Shown here one piece after another: positions 52,912 to 62,575 of a DNA stretch of 64,000 nucleotides; the stretch's first letter is position 1, and every line of letters begins with the position of its first letter. This DNA is from an uncultured Bacteroidota bacterium (GTDB lineage: Bacteria; Bacteroidota; Bacteroidia; AKYH767-A; 2013-40CM-41-45): positions 1 through 64,000 of the forward strand of contig CALMQM010000026.1 in the NCBI GenBank assembly GCA_937871435.1, given 5' to 3'. Both the position numbers and the translations under genes were made by a program. The notes beneath the pieces were generated by a model. It was not told the DNA's origin, did not search any database, and saw only the letters and a program-made list of their open reading frames with translations.

Positions 52912-53973
52912 TCATGGTCTGGTACCCTGCAGTTTTAATATCCGCTTGCGAATTACTTCCGAATCAAAATCTTCGGGAGAACGAAAAATGCGATCGAATG
53001 TATAGTGTTGAATAACAACCCATTCGCCAGTATTTTGAAAATAACCGATCATTCTGTCTACATCGTATTTCAAAGGTTTGCCTAATGAATCCTGCAGAGT
53101 CAGCGACTTTTCATTCACTGGCATAGGATAAATATCGATGCTTATTTGCTGATTTTTTATGTCGGTCACAGACACCGAGCAAAGTGTGTTGGTTTGTTTC
53201 AATGAATCATGTTGGGCCGGACTGAGTGTAGTCTCTAAACTTTCATAAGACAAGGATTTAAAGAGATCAAGATAATTATCTATCGCAACAGAATCTACTT
53301 GTTGAACAGATGATGCTCCGGATTTTCCTGAAATCTGAAAGCTGTTTTTATTCCTGATCAATTCAAAACTCCTTTGTGGGAAAGCGGTATATGAAACTGA
53401 AATTTTCTGAATTTCAGCAGGAGTGTAGCTGAATATTATAGGTTCTTTCCAGTCAGTTGGAGAAACACAATATCTCGGCGTCAGGTATCCGTTGAATCCA
53501 GGAATTTCTGTGATGTATGGAACCCTTGAATCTTCCATCCACATATATGTTCCCAAATCATCCGGAGTGGCACCACCAACATAATAAACTTTAGATGGAG
53601 TGGATTCATTGTTTAAATAAATCTCACATTTTATTCCTGTCGAAGAAAGCGTTTTTATCACGTTGTTGTATGCGCTCTTTGCTACATTCTCTTTCACATC
53701 TACTTTATAAATCACATCCATCAAACTTTTGATCATATCTTTTCTTGGAGAAAGACTGTCATTAAAAAACCATTTGCCTTCCGGATTTTTATGAAGTGTG
53801 ACAGATTTTCCATTTCTGTCAGCAAGAAATATTTTTGTAATAGCAGCTGTATCCTTCACTGAAAAATCCCGCAAAGCCGTTTTAAAGCTGGAGCTGTTAT
53901 CTTTCATTAAAAAATAAGTTGCCAGTCCTCCCAGCACTACAGTTAATATTATTAAAGTTTTGTTTTTTTTCAT
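52912..53973 (-). CDS. DUF4340 domain protein
   Basis: A 353-residue exported or membrane-anchored protein. One N-terminal helix (about 5-22, KTLIILTVVLGGLATYFL) is followed by the beta-rich DUF4340 repeats. Examples are TKIFLADRNGKSVTLHKNPEGKWFFNDSLSPRKDMIKSLMDVI and YYVGGATPDDLGTYMW. DUF4340 genes often stand next to ABC-2 permease and GldG-type genes. Here it follows gldG by 28 nt. It may be an accessory subunit of that ABC complex, by inference. Confidence 0.85.
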   Translation of the reverse strand: MKKNKTLIILTVVLGGLATYFLMKDNSSSFKTALRDFSVKDTAAITKIFLADRNGKSVTLHKNPEGKWFFNDSLSPRKDMIKSLMDVIYKVDVKENVAKSAYNNVIKTLSSTGIKCEIYLNNESTPSKVYYVGGATPDDLGTYMWMEDSRVPYITEIPGFNGYLTPRYCVSPTDWKEPIIFSYTPAEIQKISVSYTAFPQRSFELIRNKNSFQISGKSGASSVQQVDSVAIDNYLDLFKSLSYESLETTLSPAQHDSLKQTNTLCSVSVTDIKNQQISIDIYPMPVNEKSLTLQDSLGKPLKYDVDRMIGYFQNTGEWVVIQHYTFDRIFRSPEDFDSEVIRKRILKLQGTRP

Positions 53974-54001
53974 ACGAGAATAATCGTGTTTCGTCAATCA
54001 A

Positions 54002-55690
54002 TCAATTGCTGCCATATTTTCTTTTTCTAAACCACAATCTGAATATTCCGTAAAGAAGTATTATTAAAATAGGGCTGAGGACATTGAACCATCCAATAGA
54101 AGCTTCTTCTGAAGTTTTTGAAGAGTCCAGTAAGCGAAGTTTGAATTCTTTTCCACGCAATTCCAGAATACCTGAATCATCACAGAGATAATCCACACAA
54201 TTCAGAATGAAATTTTTATTTCCGTATGTCTGCTGAGTGTATCGATCATATCCCAATGGATAAATGGTTCCTTTCTTACTGACATGACTTGCAATAATAT
54301 CTCCATCGGAGATCACAATCATTTTTGTGCTGTCACTTGAAGCTTTGAATCCGATCTCTTTCGAAGTCGCAATGGATTCAGGAATTCTATTGACAAAATT
54401 GCTACGAAATTTTCCCTCCAGCAATACAGCTACAGGCAGATACATTTTGTTGTATTCTCTTTGATCCGGTTGGTCCTGAAGCATATTCAGGCTGACGCGG
54501 GCAGGAGGAGCCTGAACTTTCGAATATTTTGAAGAAGTCAGAAGAATTGTTTTTCTGACATTCTCGGCTTCTACTGTATCAATTGTACTTACAAATTCTC
54601 CTTTTATTGCATTGAGATTATTAACGATCGGGTGTTTACTGATTGGATTGAACAACGGAAAATAATACCATGGAAAAAGATCCTGCTTTGGCTGGTTACC
54701 CACCATGCCGGTTACAATTGGAATCGGTGCAGACTGCAGATCCAGAATAAGGTTGGGGTTGACTCGAACTCCATAGCGAAACAACATATCGTCAAGATTC
54801 AGGTCATTTGCGATGGCGATATTGGTGCTGCTTTCAACCAGACTGTCCATATTCATTTCCATGCGGTCTATCAGCCACAAGACTCTTCCTCCATGCATGA
54901 TAAACTGATCAATTACAAACTTATCTTTTTCTGAAAACGCTGTGAGAGGCTTTGCGATAATTACAGCTTTGTAGTGCTTAAGTGCATCAAGCTTTCCGTC
55001 GATTTTAACTGTGTCCACATTGTAATATTCGCTCAATCCTTTGGCGATGTCGGTGATCTGTTTTGTGTTCAGTTCATCTTGTCCCTGTAAAAAAGTTACG
55101 CTTTGTGCAACATCATTGCTGATGCGTCTCAGGGTGCTGGTGATATCATATTCCAGGCCTTCGATGGAATTATTCAGCATTACTTCAGGATCCGCGCCTA
55201 TTTTACTTTTCAGAAGTTGAAGCGGAACCGTTCTTGACTTATAGGTGACTATTGCTCCGGGGAAAACCAATTTTTGTGAACGACCGCTTTTGTCTTTTTC
55301 CTCCAGGTTGGTGGGAGTGAGGCCTTTCTCATTGAGTTGTTTATACAATTGAACTCTTTCTTTGTCATCCGGATTGGCAGATGGATCAATGAATTCATAC
55401 TGTATATTTTCTCCGGCGTAGATTCTGTATTCATCCAGTAATTCTCTTGTACTGTTACGCAGACGTTTAAATGCAGGAGGTAAATCACCGTCGAGATATA
55501 TTTTAAATGAGACTACATCTTTTAAATCTGATGCAATTTTTTTTGAAGATTGAGAAAGAGAATATCTTTTTTCAGCAGTAAAATCAAAGCGCGTGAAGAG
55601 CGAAGAGGCGACTACATTGACGAAAACAAGAATCAGCAGCAGCAACAAGAGTTGCAGGATACTTTGATTTCTGAGATTTCGAGAGGCCAT
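54002..55690 (-). CDS. gldG: Gliding-motility ABC transporter accessory protein GldG
   Basis: A 562-residue membrane protein. One N-terminal helix (about 14-35) precedes FTAEKRYSLSQSSKKI, typical of GldG. A large periplasmic ABC_transp_aux/GldG domain follows, with the LIDRMEMNMDSL and GVRVNPNLILDLQS regions. A final helix lies near 535-555. GldG works with GldF and GldA in an ABC complex needed for gliding in Flavobacterium johnsoniae. The ATG at 55690 gives the family N-terminus. It lies 25 nt after gldF. Confidence 0.93.
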   Translation of the reverse strand: MASRNLRNQSILQLLLLLLILVFVNVVASSLFTRFDFTAEKRYSLSQSSKKIASDLKDVVSFKIYLDGDLPPAFKRLRNSTRELLDEYRIYAGENIQYEFIDPSANPDDKERVQLYKQLNEKGLTPTNLEEKDKSGRSQKLVFPGAIVTYKSRTVPLQLLKSKIGADPEVMLNNSIEGLEYDITSTLRRISNDVAQSVTFLQGQDELNTKQITDIAKGLSEYYNVDTVKIDGKLDALKHYKAVIIAKPLTAFSEKDKFVIDQFIMHGGRVLWLIDRMEMNMDSLVESSTNIAIANDLNLDDMLFRYGVRVNPNLILDLQSAPIPIVTGMVGNQPKQDLFPWYYFPLFNPISKHPIVNNLNAIKGEFVSTIDTVEAENVRKTILLTSSKYSKVQAPPARVSLNMLQDQPDQREYNKMYLPVAVLLEGKFRSNFVNRIPESIATSKEIGFKASSDSTKMIVISDGDIIASHVSKKGTIYPLGYDRYTQQTYGNKNFILNCVDYLCDDSGILELRGKEFKLRLLDSSKTSEEASIGWFNVLSPILIILLYGIFRLWFRKRKYGSN

Positions 55691-55715
55691 AGGTTGAATT
55701 AGATCCTGATAAACA

Positions 55716-56450
55716 TTACCATTTACGTTTCTCCAGAACGAATTTTGCCAGCACAAGGAAGAAAGCGGTGAGTGAAATAAAATACACTAAATCACGGGTA
55801 TCAATAACTCCTCTGCTGAGTGAAGCATAATGCCTGGATATTCCGAATAAAGAAAATATGCTTCCAGCTCCATTTGCCGAAAGTAATCCTGAAAAGAAAT
55901 CGAAGCCGGAATAAAAAAAGAAACAAAGCAATACTGCAACAATGAATGCAATGATTTGATTGTTTGTGAGTGAAGAAGAGAATACGCCAATTGCAGTGAA
56001 TCCGCTGCACAGAAAAATCAAACCGATATAAGAACCGAATATACTGGCGAGATCAATATTTCCATAAGGTGAAGCAAGCCGATAAATGGAAATACAATAG
56101 ATAAGCGTTGGAAGCAGTGAGAATAAAACCAGAATCACGGCTGCCAGGTATTTGGCTGTCACTATTTGCAAATCTTTCAGTGGCCTTGTGAGCAGTAATT
56201 CAATAGTTCCGGATTTGTTTTCTTCTGAAAACATTCTCATCGTGATAGCCGGAATCAAAAACAGAAAAAGCCAGGGTGCTAAAATAAAAAGTGCATCCAG
56301 GTTCGCGTATCCGTTGGAGAGAATATTAAAATCTGTTCCGGGAAATATCCAGAGAAACAGACCGGTGGTGAGAAGAAAGACAAGAATGACAACATACCCG
56401 ATAAGGGAATTCAGAAAGCTGTCGATTTCTTTTTTGAACAGGGCAAACAC
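55716..56450 (-). CDS. gldF: Gliding-motility ABC transporter permease GldF
   Basis: A 244-residue ABC-2 type permease with six hydrophobic helices. MFALFKKEIDSFLNSLIGYVVILVFLL and ITMRMFSEENKSGTIELLLTRPLKDLQIVTAKY are the GldF signature parts. It would form the membrane channel with GldG. The ATPase gldA is not in this window. It heads the gldF-gldG-DUF4340 operon. Confidence 0.93.
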   Translation of the reverse strand: MFALFKKEIDSFLNSLIGYVVILVFLLTTGLFLWIFPGTDFNILSNGYANLDALFILAPWLFLFLIPAITMRMFSEENKSGTIELLLTRPLKDLQIVTAKYLAAVILVLFSLLPTLIYCISIYRLASPYGNIDLASIFGSYIGLIFLCSGFTAIGVFSSSLTNNQIIAFIVAVLLCFFFYSGFDFFSGLLSANGAGSIFSLFGISRHYASLSRGVIDTRDLVYFISLTAFFLVLAKFVLEKRKW

Positions 56451-56602
56451 AGGTGGAAATTAGCCCTCAAAAGTAGTTTTTTTTGATGTATCAAAAATGA
56501 TTTGATTGAATCTTATACAAGGTTATTAACCGATTCTTGTCATTAAACTATCATTCGATTCCGGATTCAGAACTTATCAGAAATGACGAGTAAAATGCCT
56601 GG

Positions 56603-58234
56603 TTAACTTTTTATCAGTTTCTGAGAATAGACCTTATTTCCACACAGAACATTCACCAGATAAATTCCTGAAGGCAGATCCTGAATGTTGAATTCTTCTT
56701 TGATCAATGTGTTGGAATCGCTTATCCTGCTCGCAATCATATTTCCCCATCCTGTACAAATCTGAATGCTGACCGATTTTCTTTCAGGATTACTGAAGCT
56801 GATTAATGCAATTTCTTTGGCCGGATTTGGGAATACTTTTAATTCCTCAATTGACGAAACAGTATTCGAGGTTTCTCCTTTTCTTAATTCAACTGCATCA
56901 ATAGACTGGCAACCGAATTCATCAGTAACAAGAACAGAATACGTTCCGGCATTTTTTACTTCCAGATGATCATCTGAGCTGTTGTCTGACCATAAATAAC
57001 CAGCATAGCCGCCATTTGCTTTTAATGTAAACCCTGTACCCTCAGGTATTTCCCGGTCACCGCCTAAATCCACGACGGGCAATGCATGCAAATAGCCAAG
57101 TGATATCGGTATGAAGAAGGAACAACCGTTTTCTTCAGTCACAGAAACTGTATAGTTGCCTGCAGAAAGATGATCTGCATGAAGTGACGAACTGACTTCA
57201 GGTTCCCAATGCAGGCTATAAGCAGAATTGTTTCCTGACAAACTCAATTGAACAGATCCGTCTTCAGAATCTTCACAGGTTGCAGAATTCATTGAAGCCA
57301 GAGATAATTCGAGTCCTGTTCCGGGTACTTTTACCTGTGAAGAATTCATGCAACCATTCGCATCTTCAATATACAAAGTATGCCACCCGGCTTTTAACTG
57401 ATTGGCGATTGATTCATTTCCACCTTCCGGTGACCATGAATAGCGGTACGGCATTGCGCCTCCTGTGACTGTTGCCTCGACACTTCCGGTATTGCGTTTA
57501 CATTCTGTAGGATATACCTGTGTGCTAATTTCGATCGGTTTAGGTTCAGAAATAAAATAGTTCCGTCCAACCGAACAACCGAGGTCATCACTTATTTGGA
57601 CTGAATACATTCCGCCTGTTAAATTCTCTGCCAGTGCAGAATTCAGAGATGGGTTGCTCCAGGAAAAGGAATAGGGAGGTTCACCACCTTTTACAGTTAA
57701 ACTAATTTTTCCATCACTCTGCCCAAAGCAACTGACACCTTTGACAGTAGATGAAATTTCCAGTCTGACCACGAAAATGGAATAAACTCTGCTTTTTCTG
57801 ACAATTTCCGGATTAGAGGATTCTGATGTGTATACTGTGAAATGATAGGCTTCATCACGTGCATCCTTCAGGCCGGGAGTCCAGCAAAAATGGCCTACCG
57901 GTGCAGATTTCCCCTCAGTTGTGAAAGAAGCCCCCGGAATTGAATTATCCCATTTCATCAGGATGGATTGATCCTCTGACACCAGATCAGTGAATACATC
58001 GAAACAAAGGGCATTTCCAGGGCATACAGAGGCCACAAAATCATTTGTTCCATCTATTCCACTAATGCTCAGAGCCGGATGGTCAACCTCTGAAATATCG
58101 TTAAAACCCTTATTTTCAGTAATTTCCTTTGAATTAGCAAGGTTTCTGAAAAGTAACATGAAGCCCAATACCATCAAAATCAAAATGATAGGGTATGGTG
58201 TAGCAGTTTTTCTGTAATGAGAAATGTTTCGCAT
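56603..58234 (-). CDS. SprB-repeat surface protein with T9SS sorting domain
   Basis: A 543-residue protein. One N-terminal hydrophobic segment (about 13-31) acts as signal or anchor. Residues about 60-160 match a domain also present in the neighbouring 868-residue protein (CFDVFTDLVSEDQSILMKWDNSIPGASF, VGHFCWTPGLKDAR). Three SprB-type repeats follow (CFGQSDGKISLTVKGGEPPYSFSWS, CKRNTGSVEATVTGG). The C-terminal sorting domain starts VFPNPAKEIALISF and ends KVYSQKLIKS. It lacks the ~290-residue N-terminal domain of the neighbour, so it looks like a truncated paralogue. Confidence 0.85.
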   Translation of the reverse strand: MRNISHYRKTATPYPIILILMVLGFMLLFRNLANSKEITENKGFNDISEVDHPALSISGIDGTNDFVASVCPGNALCFDVFTDLVSEDQSILMKWDNSIPGASFTTEGKSAPVGHFCWTPGLKDARDEAYHFTVYTSESSNPEIVRKSRVYSIFVVRLEISSTVKGVSCFGQSDGKISLTVKGGEPPYSFSWSNPSLNSALAENLTGGMYSVQISDDLGCSVGRNYFISEPKPIEISTQVYPTECKRNTGSVEATVTGGAMPYRYSWSPEGGNESIANQLKAGWHTLYIEDANGCMNSSQVKVPGTGLELSLASMNSATCEDSEDGSVQLSLSGNNSAYSLHWEPEVSSSLHADHLSAGNYTVSVTEENGCSFFIPISLGYLHALPVVDLGGDREIPEGTGFTLKANGGYAGYLWSDNSSDDHLEVKNAGTYSVLVTDEFGCQSIDAVELRKGETSNTVSSIEELKVFPNPAKEIALISFSNPERKSVSIQICTGWGNMIASRISDSNTLIKEEFNIQDLPSGIYLVNVLCGNKVYSQKLIKS

Positions 58235-58436
58235 GTTCCAGGTTTGAATGAACACAGGCAAAGTAGCCTCGTGACAAGCCTGAATCAATTATCTTCTGTT
58301 TACCTTTTTAAATATGACGTAAACGACTGAAATTCTGGTGTGAATAACCCATTACTTAAAGTACTGAAATGATTTTTTTATTCAAAAAAACAATCTTTTC
58401 ATGATAATTTCATGTGCCCGAAATCGACGGATTGGG

Positions 58437-58471
58437 CAAAAAAAAGAGGCCGCTTTTTAGGGCGACCTCTT
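58437..58471 (-). terminator. Terminator of the 868-residue protein gene
   Basis: On the minus strand AAGAGGTCGC and GCGGCCTCTT pair (with one T-G wobble) around an 8-nt loop (complement of 58454-58461), followed by a run of T residues. Confidence 0.85.
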
Positions 58472-58492
58472 ACGATGATGAATTATTCAGAA

Positions 58493-61099
58493 TTATTCTT
58501 TTACAAGGCGAATAGTGTTCACCTGATCTGCATACTCAACTTTTACCATGTATACACCTGCAGGTAACTGGTGTACATCAATTGTTTTGTTGAAGTTATA
58601 ATCAGCAGTTTCAGTTGATGTGAATACTTTATTGCCAATAATATCAGAAATTGTCACTGTAACATCAGTGTCTTTGATTTTAGCAATTGCCAAGACAACA
58701 TTTCCACGTGCAGGGTTTGGAGACAATGTCAGAGCCTGTGAAGCAGCTGTGTGGTGATTTCCAACCGGACGTGCAGTTTGACATGTGATGAAAGTAACGT
58801 TTACAGCATCAAAATTCTCACATCCTGCAGCATTGCTAACCAATACTGAGTAAATTCCGTCAGCAGTTACATCCAGAGTTTGGTTGGTGCTGTTATCAGA
58901 CCACAGGTAAGAAGAGTAACCTGGACCTGCATCAAGGGTAACAGTTGTTCCCATACAAGCAACAGTGTCCGGACCAAGGTCAACTGATGGAGCTGCATTT
59001 GTATAACCAATAGTTACAGAAGCATAAGCGCTGCAACCTGTGTAGTCAGTAACCATTACTGAGTAAGTACCCGGAGACAAATTGCTCACGCAATCAGTTG
59101 TGTCACCATTTGGCATCCAAGAATAAGTGTAAGGAAGGATACCACCTGAACCTACCACACAAGCAGTACCATCTTCACCATTCTGACAAGTTGCATCAGT
59201 TGAAGAAGAGATAGTGGCAGTAATACCTGATGAGTTGTTTACGATAGTATTGAGGTTAATGACACATCCTGTTTGGTTATCAATTACATCAACAGCATAT
59301 GGACCTGCAGTCAGACCTGTAGCAGTAGGACCAGAACTAACATTTGGAGTCCAGTTGTAAGTAATGTTACCGCTACCACCCGTTACTGTTACAGTAACTG
59401 AACCGTCTGTTGCAAGACAGGTTGCAGGAGTAGAAGAGATAGTTGCTGAGATAAGAATACCGCCCATTACATCAACGTTTCCTGAAGCATGGCACTGGTG
59501 ATCATCAGTAACAGTTACTGCGTAATTTCCGGTTGTGAGTCCGGTAGCTGTGGCAGTGGTTTGTGCGGAAGCATCATTCCACAAGTATGTATAAGCGCCG
59601 GAACCACCAGTTGGAGTTACAGTTGCTTCTCCGAATAGATTACCACAACCTGCGTCAACACTTGTCAGACTCAATATAATCGGAGCCGGCTCAGTGATGG
59701 TGAAGTATTGCGTACCAACACAACCATTCGCATCAGTGATGTCAACTGAGTAGTTACCCGCATAGAGGTGAGAAATACTTTGTGTATACAACTCACCTGT
59801 TGGAGTAGTCCATACAAAACTGAGTGGATTATTTCCGGTAGCAGTAGCCATCGCGGTTCCGTTATGATCACCGTGACAAGCAACAGAAGGAGTAGACGTC
59901 ACATTCACTGTCATGTTAGACACAATGATCGAATAAGAATAAGTCTGTACACCATTTGATGGGCAGGCATTATCACGGACAGTTACAGTAAATGTATATG
60001 GTTGTGGACGTGCATCAGCAGGAGTAGGAGTCCAGCAGAAATGACCAACCGGACGAGGGCCACTCGTAGTGATGAATGTTGCACCAGGGATAGCCTGATT
60101 CCAGGACATTGTCAGAGTATCATTTGGATCAACGTCAGCAGAAATCACATCGAAACACAATTGACCGCCAATACAAGAAGTTGTATTGAAGTTGGTGGTT
60201 CCATTGATACCTGTTGCAGAAGGAAGAGTGTTGTTACACTGAACAGTGTAAATCTGCATATCACGCATTACACTACCAATCAGGACACCATTTCTCCATT
60301 CCTGAACGAGGATGGCGATTACACCGATTTCTGATTGTGTCGGGTGCAAAAAGATATCACCGGTAGTTTGGTTGATGCTTGCAGCAGGAACAGAAGTGAT
60401 AGGGTTTGCGATAGAATAAGTTGGGTTATAAGCCAACGGATCGTTCGCGTTGTTTTTTGGAGGAATGAAGAAGTAAACGAGAGAGTCACCATCGGCGTCA
60501 ATTACACCATGGTTATAAAAATTATCCTGTCCGATACATTCGAATGCAATTGGAACGTTTGAGAATGTTGGAGAGTTATTATCGAATATCGTGTTGTTGA
60601 GGTAAGCCTCAATGTACAGATTATCACCACTTGCATTTGCAATTGTAGTGATCGCCTGGTTACGGCAGCAGTCAGAAACACTGAACACCCAGTCCGGACA
60701 TTGTGCAGGAACAGTCACCGTAGTTTGGTAGACCCATTCCTGGATACCAGGAGCTGTACCGCCATTACATGTGGTCAGAGTACCATCACATGTGTAGGTG
60801 ATTTCTTGTCCTGTTCCCGGAATTGCATCCAGAGTAAAGAACTGAGAGAAGTTGTTACAGGTAGAGGAGCTCAATGTAAGAGACTCCGAAGTAGGTGCCG
60901 GGATACCGAAACAGTCCCGGTACAAGGTAAACGTAACGAGATATTGGCCATTGCCGACATACTCATACGTCAAATCAGCTCCTGCCATGTGACTGGCGAA
61001 GGAATTATTCGCGCTGAACACCGTGGCAACAAGAATCAACAGAGTCAGTTTTGTTCGCAGGACCCTGTTCATACATGCTTTGTAGATTGTTTTCATCAT
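58493..61099 (-). CDS. SprB-repeat surface protein with T9SS sorting domain
   Basis: An 868-residue protein. A signal peptide (about 1-36) precedes SHMAGADLTYEYVGNGQYLVTFTLYRDCFG, an N-terminal domain common in gliding Bacteroidota. It extends to about 290 and is rich in cysteines. A second domain (about 295-395) is shared with the 543-residue neighbour. Five SprB-type repeats of about 75 residues follow (CHGDHNGTAMATATGNNPLSFVWT, CQNGEDGTACVVGSGGILPYTYSW). A type A T9SS sorting domain (LSPNPARGNVVLAI to TIRLVKE) ends the protein. Its role is probably surface adhesion in gliding. Confidence 0.9.
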   Translation of the reverse strand: MMKTIYKACMNRVLRTKLTLLILVATVFSANNSFASHMAGADLTYEYVGNGQYLVTFTLYRDCFGIPAPTSESLTLSSSTCNNFSQFFTLDAIPGTGQEITYTCDGTLTTCNGGTAPGIQEWVYQTTVTVPAQCPDWVFSVSDCCRNQAITTIANASGDNLYIEAYLNNTIFDNNSPTFSNVPIAFECIGQDNFYNHGVIDADGDSLVYFFIPPKNNANDPLAYNPTYSIANPITSVPAASINQTTGDIFLHPTQSEIGVIAILVQEWRNGVLIGSVMRDMQIYTVQCNNTLPSATGINGTTNFNTTSCIGGQLCFDVISADVDPNDTLTMSWNQAIPGATFITTSGPRPVGHFCWTPTPADARPQPYTFTVTVRDNACPSNGVQTYSYSIIVSNMTVNVTSTPSVACHGDHNGTAMATATGNNPLSFVWTTPTGELYTQSISHLYAGNYSVDITDANGCVGTQYFTITEPAPIILSLTSVDAGCGNLFGEATVTPTGGSGAYTYLWNDASAQTTATATGLTTGNYAVTVTDDHQCHASGNVDVMGGILISATISSTPATCLATDGSVTVTVTGGSGNITYNWTPNVSSGPTATGLTAGPYAVDVIDNQTGCVINLNTIVNNSSGITATISSSTDATCQNGEDGTACVVGSGGILPYTYSWMPNGDTTDCVSNLSPGTYSVMVTDYTGCSAYASVTIGYTNAAPSVDLGPDTVACMGTTVTLDAGPGYSSYLWSDNSTNQTLDVTADGIYSVLVSNAAGCENFDAVNVTFITCQTARPVGNHHTAASQALTLSPNPARGNVVLAIAKIKDTDVTVTISDIIGNKVFTSTETADYNFNKTIDVHQLPAGVYMVKVEYADQVNTIRLVKE

Positions 61100-61319
61100 C
61101 GTTGTAATTGGGTTGGTTTGTTTTGCTTAATTACTGGAATATGTTGTAAAAGTAATTCTGAATTGGCTGAAGACTTAAATTCTTATGTAAAGCATTTCCT
61201 CTGATTGGCGAGTGGGAGAAAATTCCCTGTGAAAATAATGCATCCAAGAATTCTATTTTGTTTCAAATGTATCACAATAGTACCGATTAAATCCATGCCA
61301 GACAAGGCTTGCAGTAATT

Positions 61320-61619
61320 TTAACTACTTGTCGGCCAACTTTTCTCGAGGCTCAAAGCCACTGGTGGCGCAGAAAATAACACTTTTGTCTTCGCCCAGGT
61401 AGTTTTGAACAATGTTGAAAACCTGTAATGGTCGAGGCTTTCAGCATTCTCCCAGATACTATATGTAAAATAAACATTATCGGAATTCAGGGAATGCCAT
61501 AATTCCAAATGCTGACAACCGGGGAAAGAGCGGATCTTTTCACAGGCTGATGAAAAAACGCTTTCAAATTCAGCGGTTTTATCCGCATGAAATGTCATTT
61601 GCACAATTCTAACGATCAT
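61320..61619 (-). CDS. ABM-family (antibiotic biosynthesis monooxygenase-like) protein
   Basis: A 99-residue ferredoxin-like fold protein. IVRIVQMTFHADKTAEFESVFSSACEKIRSFPGCQHLELW and YFTYSIWENAESLDHYRFSTLF are the ABM pattern. Members include quinol monooxygenases and haem-degrading enzymes. No haem or quinone ligand can be assigned here. It overlaps the upstream SAM-hydrolase-like gene by 11 nt, so the two are translationally coupled. Confidence 0.82.
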   Translation of the reverse strand: MIVRIVQMTFHADKTAEFESVFSSACEKIRSFPGCQHLELWHSLNSDNVYFTYSIWENAESLDHYRFSTLFKTTWAKTKVLFSAPPVALSLEKSWPTSS

Positions 61620-62400
61620 AAAATTCGATTCGTATAGGATCCATCATTTTTAAACCAAGCAGCAATGCTGCTGAATCATGGTTTAGAGCGATTTCTAAAA
61701 ATCCTTGTCGGTTAAAAATTGCAACAATTTCCCCGATTTCTACTTCATGATAATGTGCACTGATCTTATTGATATCATATAGCTGCTTTCGCAAAAAGAT
61801 CGTAAAATCTCTATTTCTTCTTTCCCGTTCAAAAAGCTCTTTATCAACATTCACAATCACATTACCGAAAGAATCAATATACAATATCGTTGCCCGAATA
61901 CTGTCACTGTCAACAGTTGGTTGCGCCAGATAACTTTGATGCACTGATGGATGAGCTTCACCCAGCTCGGAAATTTTTGCCCCTTTTACCAAGGCTATCA
62001 AGGAATTCATCAGGATTGTCGATTGTTCTTCTTCCGAACAATTTACTGGCAGTACAATGCGGACAATTTCCATTGAAGTTTCACCAAGCAGCAAAGAAAA
62101 TATTCCGCTGTCCTGACCTACAAAATAGTGATCATTCGCAGATACTATCAACAAATCCGTATTCTGAGATTTTTGAGTGGAATCCGCCGCGTTCAATCCA
62201 ATATAGTGAATGGTTCCTTTTGGAAACCGCTTAAAAACACTCTTAAGAATAAATGATGCCTGAAGTATATTAAAATGTTCAACGTCATGCGTAACATCAA
62301 TCAGCTGAATTTCCTGATATAGCCCGATAAGTTCACCCTTGAATGCGGCAACATAATGATCTCTCAATCCCCAATCCGTAGTTAATGTCAGTAATGCCAT
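61609..62400 (-). CDS. SAM hydrolase/fluorinase-superfamily (DUF62) protein
   Basis: A 263-residue protein of the DUF62 family, whose characterised members hydrolyse S-adenosylmethionine to adenosine and methionine. LTLTTDWGLRDHYVAAFKGELIG is the N-terminal SAM-binding part, followed by FKRFPKGTIHYIGLNAADST. Where canonical members have VDPGVG with the catalytic Asp and Arg, this protein has LNAADST, so activity is uncertain. HYFVGQDSGIFSLLLG replaces the usual PDNG. A -7 box TACTTTTG (complement of 62453-62460) precedes it. Confidence 0.85.
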   Translation of the reverse strand: MALLTLTTDWGLRDHYVAAFKGELIGLYQEIQLIDVTHDVEHFNILQASFILKSVFKRFPKGTIHYIGLNAADSTQKSQNTDLLIVSANDHYFVGQDSGIFSLLLGETSMEIVRIVLPVNCSEEEQSTILMNSLIALVKGAKISELGEAHPSVHQSYLAQPTVDSDSIRATILYIDSFGNVIVNVDKELFERERRNRDFTIFLRKQLYDINKISAHYHEVEIGEIVAIFNRQGFLEIALNHDSAALLLGLKMMDPIRIEFYDR

Positions 62401-62527
62401 TGTGCCAATCGCTCAAACGTGCTGTGTTGATAACTTGTATTTTCAGCAGAGCCAAAAGTAACGAGTTTTAGGTAGTATTGAAACGTCGTATCTAAAGGGC
62501 TATTCACAATTCAGTGTTATTAGCCAA

Positions 62528-62575
62528 ATGGATTTTTTATTGATGTCTAACCCTAAACCTAAAAGCCTTGAGTGA
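62528..62575 (+). other. Mini-ORF overlapping the phoH start
   Basis: ATG at 62528 (and an in-frame ATG at 62543) opens a 15-codon frame whose TGA (62573-62575) overlaps the TTG start of phoH by 8 nt. It could be a leader peptide coupling translation, or the displaced true N-terminus of phoH if one base is wrong. Neither is proven. Confidence 0.3.

Noticed and set aside
60701-61204. 167-codon plus-strand open frame
   Set aside because: It is mostly antisense to the SprB-repeat protein gene; cysteine- and arginine-rich composition is a shadow effect.
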